The position numbers and the translations under genes were made by a program. Shown piece after piece: positions 51,879 through 60,848 of a stretch of DNA of 64,000 nt (position 1 is the first letter of the stretch; each line of letters starts with the position of its first letter). The DNA is from Thermoplasmata archaeon (GTDB lineage: Archaea; Thermoplasmatota; Thermoplasmata; Lutacidiplasmatales; UBA184). The DNA is taken from positions 148,265 to 212,264 of the forward strand of contig JAKAVQ010000001.1 in the NCBI GenBank assembly GCA_021817245.1. The letters run 5' to 3'. The notes below the pieces were generated by a model that saw only the letters and a program-made list of their open reading frames with translations, ran no database searches and was not told the DNA's origin.

Positions 51879-52343
51879 ATGAAGTGGGTCACCCGAGAGA
51901 ACGCGCGAGTGGACCGGATCGCTTGCCCCTGGCTGATCCGGAAGTTTGTCGACAAGGACGCCGAGTTCCTCTACGTCCCTCGGGAGAAGGTGATGGAGGT
52001 GGCGAAAACGGAGGGAGCCATCCCCTTCGACGTGCCGGGCGTCGAGCTGTTCCACTATGAGGAGGGCGGAGACGAGTTCGTCAGCTTCGATGCGGTCATC
52101 CGAAAGTACAAGCTCCGCGACCCCGCGCTGCTCGAACTGGCCAAGATCGTTCGAGTCGCCGATGGGGGTACGGGGAACGCGATCGAGGCGGCGGGACTCG
52201 AGGCGGCCGCGACCGGCTACCGGATCATCGCGAAGGATGACCACGAGAATCAACGACTGCAGTTCCCCCTGTACGACGCCCTCTACGCGTACTGCAAGTG
52301 GAGGGTCGACGAGCACGGGACGCTCGAGCACACCGGTCCCTGA
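51879..52343 (+). CDS. ChrB C-terminal-domain protein (chromate resistance family)
   Basis: 154 residues from ATG 51879, which follows GGTGGGAC. The start MKWVTRENARVDRIACPWLIRKFVD is the highly conserved opening of ChrB C-terminal domain proteins, followed by DVPGVELFHYEEGGDEFVSFDAVI. In bacteria full ChrB regulates the ChrA chromate pump. Stand-alone C-terminal domains are widespread and of uncertain biochemical role. No ChrA is present; a propeller protein and an MFS transporter follow in the same direction. Confidence 0.85.
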   Translation: MKWVTRENARVDRIACPWLIRKFVDKDAEFLYVPREKVMEVAKTEGAIPFDVPGVELFHYEEGGDEFVSFDAVIRKYKLRDPALLELAKIVRVADGGTGNAIEAAGLEAAATGYRIIAKDDHENQRLQFPLYDALYAYCKWRVDEHGTLEHTGP

Positions 52344-52519
52344 ACCGTGCCCGCGTCGAACCTTCGGGAGTCATCCCCCCACGCCGAACGCACGGGGGTC
52401 CGACCGGATCCCGGTCGACGACCTCGCGGCGGCCTCCACCACGGCTCGTGGTCCGGAGTCCTTGCCCTTGTGAACCGGGTGCCCCCGATCCCCCGGCGTC
52501 AGGGCACCAGGAAGGACCT

Positions 52520-53452
52520 GTGAGAGAGCTCGCCAGGATCCCTCTGCCTCCGCACGCCGCGGACGGGGAGTTCGATCATGCGGCGGTCGATCCCGTGAAC
52601 GACCGTCTGTACGTCGCGCACCCGTCGGTCGACGCGGTCGAGATCGTCGATCTCCACGCGCGTCGTCATCTCGGGTCGCTCCCCGGGCTCCGGGGCGTCG
52701 CGGGAGTCTGGGTCGATGCGCCTAGCCGCCATCTGTTTACCTCGAACCGGGGCGAGGATACGGTGAGCATCTTTCGGCTCGAGGAGGGAGGCAGCCGCGA
52801 GCTCTTCCGCTCCCCCACAGGGGTTCGACCGAACGGAATGGCGTTCGATACCGCTCGCAGTACCCTCTTGGTCGCGGGGGTGGGGGATGCGACGCGGGCG
52901 GACGCCCCGCCGACCCTCTCGTTCATCGATGCGCGTAGCGGACGCCCTCTCGGTCGCCTCACCGCTCCTGGGCGGACTCGGTGGGCGATCTTCCATCCGC
53001 CGACGGACGCGTTCTACGTCAACATCGCGGCTCCCGCGAGCGTGATCGCGATCCGCGCCGGGGAACTGGATCGCATCTCGAGGACCTACCCGATTCCCGC
53101 GATGGGGCCGCACGGGCTGGAGCAAGACCCCCGGGGAGACCTGCTCTATTGCGCGTGTGACGCCGGCGTCCTCGTCGCCCTGGACCTCGATCGGGGGTCC
53201 CCCCGGGTCGTCGCTCGGCTCTCTGGGCCGCCGGACGTGCTCTGGCTCAACCGAGCGCGTTCCCGCCTCTACGCTGCGATCGGTGAGCCCGGACTCGTCG
53301 ATGTGTTCGACCTCGACCCGTTCCGTCCCTCCGAGAAGGTCGTGACGGCTGCGGACGCCCACACGCTGACCGTCGACGAGCGACGGGATGAGGTCCACGT
53401 GTTCCTTCCCGGGTCCCACGAGGACCTTGTACTGGAGGACCGACCTCGCTAG
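52520..53452 (+). CDS. YncE/YVTN-like beta-propeller protein
   Basis: 310 residues from GTG 52520, preceded by AGGAAGGA. Repeated blades of the type AAVDPVNDRLYVAHPSVDAVEIVDL, VDAPSRHLFTSNRGEDTVSIFRL, LEQDPRGDLLYCACDAGVLVAL and LNRARSRLYAAIGEPGLVDVFDL indicate a seven-bladed propeller, as in YncE and lactonase-like proteins. No signal peptide, so cytoplasmic. Probable role is a binding or scaffold function; lactonase activity is unproven. 8 bp before the MFS gene. Confidence 0.82.
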   Translation: MRELARIPLPPHAADGEFDHAAVDPVNDRLYVAHPSVDAVEIVDLHARRHLGSLPGLRGVAGVWVDAPSRHLFTSNRGEDTVSIFRLEEGGSRELFRSPTGVRPNGMAFDTARSTLLVAGVGDATRADAPPTLSFIDARSGRPLGRLTAPGRTRWAIFHPPTDAFYVNIAAPASVIAIRAGELDRISRTYPIPAMGPHGLEQDPRGDLLYCACDAGVLVALDLDRGSPRVVARLSGPPDVLWLNRARSRLYAAIGEPGLVDVFDLDPFRPSEKVVTAADAHTLTVDERRDEVHVFLPGSHEDLVLEDRPR

Positions 53453-53460
53453 CGGGACCC

Positions 53461-54795
53461 GTGCCGGGTCCCTCGGCTCCGAGTATGGGCGCGCCGCAAT
53501 CGACTCCCCACTTGCCGCCTGAGGTCTCGTGGCGGGGGGATCGCTGGTCCCTCACCACCGCCCGGACCTTTCGGGGCTTCGGCGCCGGCGCGTTGTCCGT
53601 GGTGTTTGCCCTCGACCTCGCCCGGGGGGGTCTCACGCCCGTCCAGATCGGCGTGGTGCTCGGACTCGCGATGGGCGCCGCGGCGCTCTGGGCCATCCTG
53701 ATCCCCGGTCGGCTGGGATGGCTTCCCCACCGAAGCCTGTTCCTCCTCGGAGCACTGGCGGTCTTCGGTGGGGGGCTCCTCCTCTGGTACGACGTCGCAA
53801 ACCCCTGGGCGCTGCTACCGGCGCTTTTCCTCGGCGGGATCGTGGCCGGGGGGGCGGACATCAGTCCGTTGGGAGCGCTCGAACAGGGAGCGCTCGCCCG
53901 GGTCGTCAGCGATCAGGGGCGTACGAGAGCCTTCGCGACGTACAACCTCGCGGGCTACATCGGGACGGCCGCCGGTGCTCTCATCGCCGGCCCGCTCAGC
54001 GTGGCCCGGCTCGACCTCGGGGGAATCCCGACCGGTCCCCGGGACGTCACATTCCTCCTGTACGCCGCCGTGGGGCTGGCGCTCGTTCCGGTCTATCTCC
54101 ACCTCTCTCTGCCCGCGACGTCCCGGACCGGTGCGGGGAAGACGCGCCGTCTCTCCCCCCAGAGCCGCGGACCGATCCGCCGGCTCTCGGGCCTCTTCAG
54201 CGTCGACGCGCTCGGCGGAGGGATGACGGCGAACGCCCTGGTCTCCTACTTCTTGGTGCTCCGCTTCGGTGCGACTCCCGCGACGATCGGGATCATCCTG
54301 TCGATCGCGAACGTCGCGGCCGGCGTCTCGCTCGTGCTCGCGGTGCCGCTCGCCCGGCGGTTCGGTCTGGTCAACACGATGGTCTTCACGCATATCCCGT
54401 CGAGCGTGTTGCTGATCCTCTTCGGCTTCACGCCGTCGATCCTCTTCGCTGCGCTCGCCTGGGTGGCCCGGGCCACGCTCTCGCAGATGGACGTACCCAC
54501 CCGGCAATCCTACACACAGGCGATCGTTCCCCGGGAGGAGGGCGCCGCGGCCGCCGGTTACACCACGGCTGCACGCAGCGCACAGGCGCTCGGTTCGCCG
54601 ATTTCGGGAGCGCTGTTCGCCGTCGGCGGCCCGTGGCTTGCGGGTCCGTTCGCCCTGGCCGGGTCGATCAAGATCGCCTACGACCTGGTCCTGTTCCACG
54701 GTTTTCGCCATCGGAGGCCCCCGGAGGAGTCGGTGCGAACGCCCGCGGACCCGGGCGGCGGGCGTCCTGCGTCGACCGAAGACGAGCACGGCTGA
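53461..54795 (+). CDS. Major facilitator superfamily transporter
   Basis: 444 residues from GTG 53461 with about twelve hydrophobic helices in two halves. The half-sequences RTFRGFGAGALSVVFALDLARGGLTPVQIG and LFSVDALGGGMTANALVSYFLVLRF are analogous, and a cytoplasmic loop lies around residues 220-240. The short N-terminal and C-terminal tails are hydrophilic. Substrate not predictable. Follows the propeller gene within 8 bp, so the two are likely an operon with the upstream ChrB-like gene. Confidence 0.87.
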   Translation: MPGPSAPSMGAPQSTPHLPPEVSWRGDRWSLTTARTFRGFGAGALSVVFALDLARGGLTPVQIGVVLGLAMGAAALWAILIPGRLGWLPHRSLFLLGALAVFGGGLLLWYDVANPWALLPALFLGGIVAGGADISPLGALEQGALARVVSDQGRTRAFATYNLAGYIGTAAGALIAGPLSVARLDLGGIPTGPRDVTFLLYAAVGLALVPVYLHLSLPATSRTGAGKTRRLSPQSRGPIRRLSGLFSVDALGGGMTANALVSYFLVLRFGATPATIGIILSIANVAAGVSLVLAVPLARRFGLVNTMVFTHIPSSVLLILFGFTPSILFAALAWVARATLSQMDVPTRQSYTQAIVPREEGAAAAGYTTAARSAQALGSPISGALFAVGGPWLAGPFALAGSIKIAYDLVLFHGFRHRRPPEESVRTPADPGGGRPASTEDEHG

Positions 54796-55268
54796 CGGGT
54801 CCGCGCTTCGGACCCACTACGTCTTCGTGGCTCGCCCCACGTCGCCGCCCCCCCCGGCGGGACCGGAAGCAGCGCCGCCGTCCGGCGCTTTCCGGGCCGA
54901 CCGGTGTTCGGGGCCGAACATCGAGGCCGGCGGGGCCCCTGCACCGCTCGCGTCGGGAGTCCGTCCGACCTTCGGAGAAGTCTCGAACACGGCCCGCAGC
55001 TCGGAGCCGCGGCCCCCCACGATCGTTCCGAGCGACGCGCTCGCGAGGCCGAGCCTTGTCCCGGGCCGGTCCATTGGCTCGAAGCCCTTCGGGGGACCTG
55101 CGTCGGCGAACGCTGACCCCCAGGCTCGACATGGGGTCGAGCCGTGGCGAATGGGAGTCCGGGCGCCGACGTCCCGGGCCCGACTCGGCGGACCGACCGT
55201 GTCCTCCGGTCGTGCCGGGCATGCCTCGGACCGACAACCTTTCCGGTATCTCCTTCCTCGCAGGGCAT
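54796..55268. other. Non-coding stretch between MFS and OsmC genes
   Basis: 473 bp, very GC-rich. Every frame translates to Arg/Pro/Gly-rich shadow-like sequence. No gene or RNA structure recognised. Confidence 0.4.
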
Positions 55269-55739
55269 CTACTTGGCGATCGGGAGCGAGGTCACCGTAT
55301 CGACGGCCTCCTCGGTCCCTCCCGGAACCGTGATCTCCGCGCGCACGTCGACCGGGATCTTGGCCTGTTCGAAAAGCGCACCGATCGGGCAGATCCGCAG
55401 GGTGAGCGCCAGTACGGTCTCGACCTCCTCCTTCGGCGCGTCCGTCCGGACCCGGAACACTCCGTGAACCGCCGTGTAGGTGGGTGCCTTGTGGGGCCGG
55501 TCTCCCTCGAGTTCCGTACGCATGCGGTCAAAGGCGAGCTTGCGCCGCTTTGCCACGAGGGCGAAGACCGCGTTGATGCAACCGGCCAGGGAGAGGAGCC
55601 CGAGCTCGAAGCCTGAGGTTCCCTTGTCCTGCCCCCCTTCGTCTCGGGTCACGTCGATAAGATACGAGTGCCCCCGGCCGTCGTCGAGCTCGTTCGCGAC
55701 CCCTCCTCGCCAGGTGGCATTGGCCCGAAATGTTGCCAT
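55269..55739 (-). CDS. OsmC/Ohr-family peroxiredoxin-like protein
   Basis: 156 residues. The two reactive cysteines of the family are Cys54 in LAGCINAVFA and Cys117 in RICPIGALF. The fold starts with the strand MATFRANATWRGG. Reduces organic hydroperoxides with dithiol help. Length is typical. Monocistronic. Confidence 0.9.
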   Translation of the reverse strand: MATFRANATWRGGVANELDDGRGHSYLIDVTRDEGGQDKGTSGFELGLLSLAGCINAVFALVAKRRKLAFDRMRTELEGDRPHKAPTYTAVHGVFRVRTDAPKEEVETVLALTLRICPIGALFEQAKIPVDVRAEITVPGGTEEAVDTVTSLPIAK

Positions 55740-56055
55740 GGCGCTGACTCCTGCCTCCCACGGAACACCGACGCGGGTCTTGGCGTTGACGCTGGGTTCC
55801 TGAGGTCGAAGGCGCGTCGCCGGCCCGTCGCGGGACCGGGAAGATCCCCCAGCGCGTCGGTGCCAGACTCTCTCGTGCTCCCCTCGCGTCCATGGTTCAT
55901 CCCTTCCGGGGCCGGGGGCGCTCGCCGCTGCCCGGAAGCGCGTTCACGTGCCCCGGTGGGGGACCGTCGCGAGCACCGACGGAGTGCGGGTCGACTCTCG
56001 TACAAGGTCAGTCGGGTCCCGCAGGGGTCCGGCGTCCGGCCGAACCCGGTCGACC
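55740..56055. other. Non-coding stretch between OsmC and M20 peptidase genes
   Basis: 316 bp with no recognised gene. It must hold the OsmC promoter, but no clear TATA box is seen. Confidence 0.35.
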
Positions 56056-57411
56056 TCAGAAGCGACCGATCATCGCCGCCGAGTGCCGGGCGCCGAGGCG
56101 GAAGTCCGTGAGCCGGATGTTCTCGTTCGGTGCGTGATAGTTCGAGCCGTCGTAGGAGACTCCCGGACCGAGCAGGGAGGGGACCCCCAGTACTTCGTTG
56201 AAGAACCCGTTCGCCGAGGCGCCCGGAGACCAGGGCCATACCTCGGGATCTCGCCCGCAGGCGTCCCGGGCGCTCTCGATGGCCGCGCGCACGACCCTTT
56301 CCTTCAGCGAGATCGCGCTCGGCTGAAGACGTTCCTCGTGGGCAATGATCTCCACGTCGTCGAACCCCTCGACACGGAGATGGTCGCGAAGCTTCTCGAG
56401 CTGGGCCTCGATCCGCATCCCCGGGACCAGACGGAAGTCCAGCTTGACCCGGGCGACGGCGGGGTTGACCGTCTTGGTGCCCTCACCCGTGTAGCCGCTC
56501 ACGAAACCGCAGATGGTGCAGGTGGGCGAGTACACTAGCGTCCGGACCACCCGGTACGAGTCGGATCCGCCGCGGAGGTTTCGGACGCCCCAGTACTCCT
56601 TGAGGTCCTCGACCCGGAGCGAGGTCTTGCGAAGGTAGCGAAGCTCGGCGGCCGTCGGCGGCCGCGCGTTCTCGTACCACCGAGGAATGCGGATGCGTCC
56701 GTTGGGCGCTCGAAGCCGCTCCAGACACTCGATGAGTCTCCACGCAGCGTTGGGGGAGATCGCCGCGTAGGACGAGTGTTGATCGACCTTCGCGGTCCGA
56801 CACACCAGGTCCACGTACAGGATCCCCTTGCATCCGAGTTCCAGCCGGGGCCGGCCGTCGGCCAGGTGGTCGCCTCCCTCGATCGTGGCGCCGTCGGCTT
56901 TCAAGATCTCACGATGGCGGTCGACGAACGCGGGCAGGTGGGGGCTCCCCACTTCCTCCTCGCCTTCGACCAGGAACTTGAGATTGATGGGCGGCTGTCC
57001 CACCGTCTGCCGCCAGGCCCTCACGGCGAGGAGTTGCGCGATAAGGTTGCCCTTCGTGTCCCCGCAACCGCGGGCGAGGAAGCGGTCGCCGTCGATGATG
57101 GGGTCGAACGGGTCCCGCCGCCACTCGTCGATCGGGTCGACGGGCTGCACGTCGTAATGCTCGTACATCAATAGCGTCGGGAGCTTCTCGTCGACGATCT
57201 GCTGGCCGAAGACGACGGGGGGCCCACCCTCGGTGGAGTACTCCCGAGCCTCGAACCCCTCCTCGGTCAGGAGGCGGCGGACGAAGGCAGCGGTCTCGGA
57301 CTGGGCCCTTCGTTCCGCCGAGATCGACGGCAGGCGGCAGTACGCCTTGAGGAGCTCGAGCGAAGGAGCGACCCCGGCATCGACCCGGTCGAGCACTTCC
57401 GAGAGCGTCAC
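56056..57411 (-). CDS. M20-family metallopeptidase (dipeptidase / CPG2-like)
   Basis: 451 residues from GTG 57411. Metal-binding motifs are in order: MYEHYDVQP (first His), RGCGDTKGN (bridging Asp), LVEGEEEVGS (catalytic and ligand Glu) and NYHAPNENI (C-terminal His). The lid domain lies between about 190 and 320. Members cleave dipeptides or deacylate amino acids; the Cys-Gly/carnosinase-like subgroup is the best guess from the long (about 450) form. A TATA-like GAAATAGG lies about 35 bp upstream. Confidence 0.88.
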   Translation of the reverse strand: MTLSEVLDRVDAGVAPSLELLKAYCRLPSISAERRAQSETAAFVRRLLTEEGFEAREYSTEGGPPVVFGQQIVDEKLPTLLMYEHYDVQPVDPIDEWRRDPFDPIIDGDRFLARGCGDTKGNLIAQLLAVRAWRQTVGQPPINLKFLVEGEEEVGSPHLPAFVDRHREILKADGATIEGGDHLADGRPRLELGCKGILYVDLVCRTAKVDQHSSYAAISPNAAWRLIECLERLRAPNGRIRIPRWYENARPPTAAELRYLRKTSLRVEDLKEYWGVRNLRGGSDSYRVVRTLVYSPTCTICGFVSGYTGEGTKTVNPAVARVKLDFRLVPGMRIEAQLEKLRDHLRVEGFDDVEIIAHEERLQPSAISLKERVVRAAIESARDACGRDPEVWPWSPGASANGFFNEVLGVPSLLGPGVSYDGSNYHAPNENIRLTDFRLGARHSAAMIGRF

Positions 57412-57596
57412 TTGTTTCCTCGCGAGCTGCCGGTAGGGGTCGTACCTATTTCGAGTGGCGCTCCGTTCCTGGCTTCGGACGACCGGCCGTCATTGTCGTC
57501 CCCGCGCGGTGCGCCCCGCGTGCCGGGCGCGCGAATCCCGGACAAGAGCGGCCTAGACGCTCATCGGTCCGGTGAGCTGAAAGAGGCCCGTGGGGC

Positions 57597-58295
57597 CTAG
57601 GCGAGCTCGATCAGCGCGCGCGCAGTATCGTCCGGCCGGGTGAGCATCGGCCAGTGTCCCGACTCGAGGATCCGATGAGGTCCACGGAGCTCTCCCCACT
57701 TACCGGCAACGATCTCGTCGACCGGATCGCCACTGAGGCTGCAGAAGAGATACGCCTCATTGATCGCCCGGTAGTTCGGGGACAAGGAGATCGAATCCTT
57801 TCCGAGGCGCACCGGCCACGGCGTCGCGAGAGACCGCATCCGCTCGAGCGATTCGCCCGAGAGATCCTTCCCGATCTGGGCAATCGTCGCGTCGGTCAAG
57901 GGGATCCCAAGGCCCCCTGGCGGTGGAGGTCCGAACTCTCGGGAGGGGTCGAACCCGCCCTGGGGCGTCGTCACCGGGTCCGGTCGGAACGAGTTCACGT
58001 ACACGACTTTCCGCACCCGCGAGTGCACCCGGTCCGCAACCGCCGCCGCGACCTTGCCCGCAAAGCTATGCCCGACCAGGACGAACTCCCCGACCTCATT
58101 GTAGGTGATCGCGTTGAGGACGTCCTGAATCGCGGTCTCCATGCCCACGCTCTCGGTCGCGAGGTGCACCCGGTCCCCCATGCCGGTCAGCGTGATCGGC
58201 AGTGCCGAGTGTCCGTTCCTCTCGAGCCGTCGGACAACATCCTTCCAGGCCCACGCCCCGAGCCAAGCTCCCGGGATCAGCACGAAGTTCGTCAT
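57597..58295 (-). CDS. EstC/salicylate-esterase-like alpha/beta hydrolase
   Basis: 232 residues from ATG 58295 with GGGAGGTGG upstream. Starts MTNFVLIPGAWLGAWAW with the oxyanion loop. The nucleophile is Ser77 in VLVGHSFAGKV and the His is in ESGHWPMLTRPD. This matches the small AB-hydrolase_6 esterase group. Substrate unknown. Confidence 0.87.
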   Translation of the reverse strand: MTNFVLIPGAWLGAWAWKDVVRRLERNGHSALPITLTGMGDRVHLATESVGMETAIQDVLNAITYNEVGEFVLVGHSFAGKVAAAVADRVHSRVRKVVYVNSFRPDPVTTPQGGFDPSREFGPPPPGGLGIPLTDATIAQIGKDLSGESLERMRSLATPWPVRLGKDSISLSPNYRAINEAYLFCSLSGDPVDEIVAGKWGELRGPHRILESGHWPMLTRPDDTARALIELA

Positions 58296-58609
58296 CGACC
58301 ACCTCCCATCGCTCCTCCTCGCGGGCACGGTCGGGTGGCTCCGGAGTCCTTGTCTCGCGTCGGCGCCTGGCCGTCTCGTTCGCCCGTCCGCCGTCGCCGT
58401 ACCGTCATGGGCGGCGCGACGCAATCTTCGGGCATAACCCAACGCCCGAGGTCCTGAAACACCCCTCTCTTTCGATACCCTCTACGGTGGCGACGGCGCT
58501 ACCGGACGGGGCCCAGGGTCACGGATCTATCGTCCGCGGCGGCGCCCGTTCCCCGCTCGTCCGCGCGGTCGGTCGCCTACGGTGAACGCCCGCCGCTGCC
58601 GGGCGGATT
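58296..58609. other. Non-coding stretch
   Basis: 314 bp between the convergently arranged reading frames. No gene recognised. Confidence 0.35.
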
Positions 58610-59134
58610 TCAGATCCGAGTCCGTTCGGCCGGAACCCGTAGCGCGTCCGCCTGCACGCAGGCGTCCCGCCGGAAGGAAAGGAGTACCCCCTCCATGCAT
58701 CGACAGGGTGGGCCGAGGCGCTCGGCGACCTCGCGAGGGCTGGTCGCGGCGACGGCCATCTCCGGGAACCCTCCGTGCGTCACGACGAGGGCCTGCTGAT
58801 CTTCCGAGAGTCGGCCGAGAAGATCGGAGATCTCCTCGGAGATCGTCCGGGCAACCTCGCGGGCCGTGCTGCTCACGGAGGTCAGCGCGTGGTACTCGCC
58901 GAAGCTGAGGGGCCACTCGAGCCCTCGCGTGTCGTGCCAGCTCTCTCGGACCGTGTTGACCGGAAAGCCCATCGCCTGCGCGGTCTCGACGGCTCTCACC
59001 GCGGGGCTGGCGACCACCCAGCGGAACGGTCCGCGACTTCGCCCGACCTCTGAGGCCAGCGAGACACCGGGCACGGAGAGGTGTTCCTCGGGAATGTCCC
59101 GGATGCTATGCCGCCGGATCTCGATGCGTTTCAT
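58610..59134 (-). CDS. Histidine phosphatase (SixA/phosphoglycerate mutase-like) family protein
   Basis: 174 residues from ATG 59134. The catalytic phospho-His is His9 in IEIRRHSIRD (RHS in place of the usual RHG). SPAVRAVETAQAM is the second conserved block, and the distal His120 is in VVTHGGFPEM. Probable small-molecule or protein phosphohistidine phosphatase. The long upstream in-frame extension is antisense to the MBL gene region and is not coding. Confidence 0.82.
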   Translation of the reverse strand: MKRIEIRRHSIRDIPEEHLSVPGVSLASEVGRSRGPFRWVVASPAVRAVETAQAMGFPVNTVRESWHDTRGLEWPLSFGEYHALTSVSSTAREVARTISEEISDLLGRLSEDQQALVVTHGGFPEMAVAATSPREVAERLGPPCRCMEGVLLSFRRDACVQADALRVPAERTRI

Positions 59135-59340
59135 GCGACGTCGATGACCCGGGAGCCTTGTAGCCGCTTCGCCCCGGAGACCCGAGGGGCCCGAGGCGGC
59201 GGGGCCGCACGCGCGAGAGCCTTCCGAGGGAGCGACCGGAGTCTCCCGCTCTTCAGCCCTCCTGACGGGGCGTCGGCCCTCCCCCCTCGACGGACTTCCC
59301 CGCTTCCGGCGCGTCGCCCCCGCCACGAGCCGCGAAGCCT

Positions 59341-60309
59341 TCACACCACACGGTGGAGTCCGCGTACGATCCGGTAGCGCAGGTTTCCGACCTTGCCGCG
59401 GGCAATGCTCCAGAGCGCGGGCCCCGTGCAGGGCCCGTGATAGATGTGGAAGTCGGGGAAGACGTAGACCCCCGGGCCCTTCGCCGCGAGGTGGGCGCCC
59501 TCGAGGATGGCATCGAGTCGGCCAGGATCCATCGGAAGGATCCGTTCGTGCGGTTGGTATCGGGCGCCGATCGGGTAATCGATCCCCGGCCTCGCCGTCA
59601 TCTCGATATGCCCGCCCACGACCGCCGAGACCGGGTGCGTACGGGCGAACCCCACCAGGCGGGCCATGCTGGACCGAAAGGCGGGCATGTCCGCCACGTA
59701 GAGCCGGCCCGGGCAGACGGTGTCCCCGGTCAGCAACAGGCCGGTACGGCGGTCGTAGAGGGCGATCGATGCCGGGTGGTGGCCGGGTATCGCAAGTACC
59801 TCGATCGGCCGTCCCCCCAGGTCCAATGTCGCGACGGCCGCCGGCCCGTCGGAGAGGCCGAAGTACTCCCGAACGGCGCTCGCGTCTCGGCCCACGACGC
59901 GAGTGTTCGGCCGGTCGGCGAACTGGGAGTCCCCGGCCACGTGGTCGCCGTGACCGTGGGTGTGCGCCACCACGAGGGGATACTCGCTGCGAGGATGATC
60001 GCTCCGCCAGGCACGGACGAGACCATCCACGGTGCTCCGGAGCGGGCAGCGACGAGGATCGGCGATCGCGCCCGAGTCGACCAGGAGCGCGCGATCGTGG
60101 CCGAAGAAGAGGTACAGAAAGGGCGCCTCGAACGAGACGTCCTTGCTTTGCCGGAGGATGAAGGTCTTCGCGTCGTACCGATGTACCTGGACCGGAGGGT
60201 CGCGAGGTCCGGGGCCGGGAGGCGACCCATGGATCCACCGGACGGGCCAGTCGCCCGGCCCAAGCGGGGCGGATGGGCGACCGGCGGAGGTTTCCGGCAT
60301 CTCGGTCAT
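59341..60309 (-). CDS. Metallo-beta-lactamase fold hydrolase
   Basis: 322 residues. The zinc motif HGHGDH (118-123, HxHxDH) lies in VVAHTHGHGDHVAGD. IPGHHPASIALYD carries the next His/Asp ligands, and GDTVCPGRLYVADM follows. GGHIEM near residue 220 completes the site. Glyoxalase II-like architecture; substrate unknown. The N-terminus (about 1-40) is Pro/Gly-rich. Confidence 0.88.
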   Translation of the reverse strand: MTEMPETSAGRPSAPLGPGDWPVRWIHGSPPGPGPRDPPVQVHRYDAKTFILRQSKDVSFEAPFLYLFFGHDRALLVDSGAIADPRRCPLRSTVDGLVRAWRSDHPRSEYPLVVAHTHGHGDHVAGDSQFADRPNTRVVGRDASAVREYFGLSDGPAAVATLDLGGRPIEVLAIPGHHPASIALYDRRTGLLLTGDTVCPGRLYVADMPAFRSSMARLVGFARTHPVSAVVGGHIEMTARPGIDYPIGARYQPHERILPMDPGRLDAILEGAHLAAKGPGVYVFPDFHIYHGPCTGPALWSIARGKVGNLRYRIVRGLHRVV

Positions 60310-60848
60310 CGGTGAGCCACCCCCCGGAAGGCCGGTGCATCCCGCGCCCGCCGGGATCCCCTCCCCGGGGCCGGATCTCCGACCGATCGGATGGAGTTGA
60401 CCACCCCGGCCATGATGCGACGGTCCCCCAGCCGGTGCGCCTCCGCGGTCGCCTGCTCGAGGGCGATGCCGTCGAGCACCGCCGCCAGGAGCAGGGCCGG
60501 CAGGATGGGGTCAAGGTTCCTCAGGAATCCACGGGACCTCCTCGAGCGATGGGCGGAAACGCCCGACCACTCCTGAAGCGCGGTCGACGATCCGGTCCTG
60601 GAGGGCCGCGGGCTCGATCGAGGCCGCCTAGAGCTCGAGGGTCCACCGCAGTCGGGCCGCCGGCCGGAACGACGCGACGAACGTCTCCAGGACCGCGAGG
60701 ATGCGGTCAAGGCCGCCCTGGTGCGCCTCAGTCGGGACGTCTCCTCGCGAGGGATGAGAGTCGGGGTGCGAGGGGGAACGACTCCCAATCGGCACAAAAG
60801 CGGGGTACCTTCGAACCGCGGACTCCGCACGGCCGTGAACGATCCAGC
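60310..60848. other. Gene-free stretch apart from the TetR relic
   Basis: 539 bp. Beyond the decayed regulator no intact gene is seen. Confidence 0.4.
60390..60745 (-). pseudogene. Decayed TetR-family regulator (C-terminal half)
   Basis: Minus-strand conceptual reading gives EAHQGGLDRILAVLETFV, then ASFRPAARLRWTLEL, a TAG stop where Trp is plausible, then AASIEPAALQDRIVDRASGVV and GRFRPSLEEVPWIPEEP. After a frame shift it resumes with DPILPALLLAAVLDGIALEQ and HRLGDRRIMAGVVNSI. This is the pattern of a TetR ligand-binding domain. The helix-turn-helix end is not found. At least one nonsense codon (near 60628) and one frameshift (near 60510) disable it. Confidence 0.5.

Noticed and set aside
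54638..55333. Plus-strand open frame after the MFS gene
   Set aside because: Overlaps the MFS end in another frame, Arg/Pro/Ser-rich, no start signal or domain.
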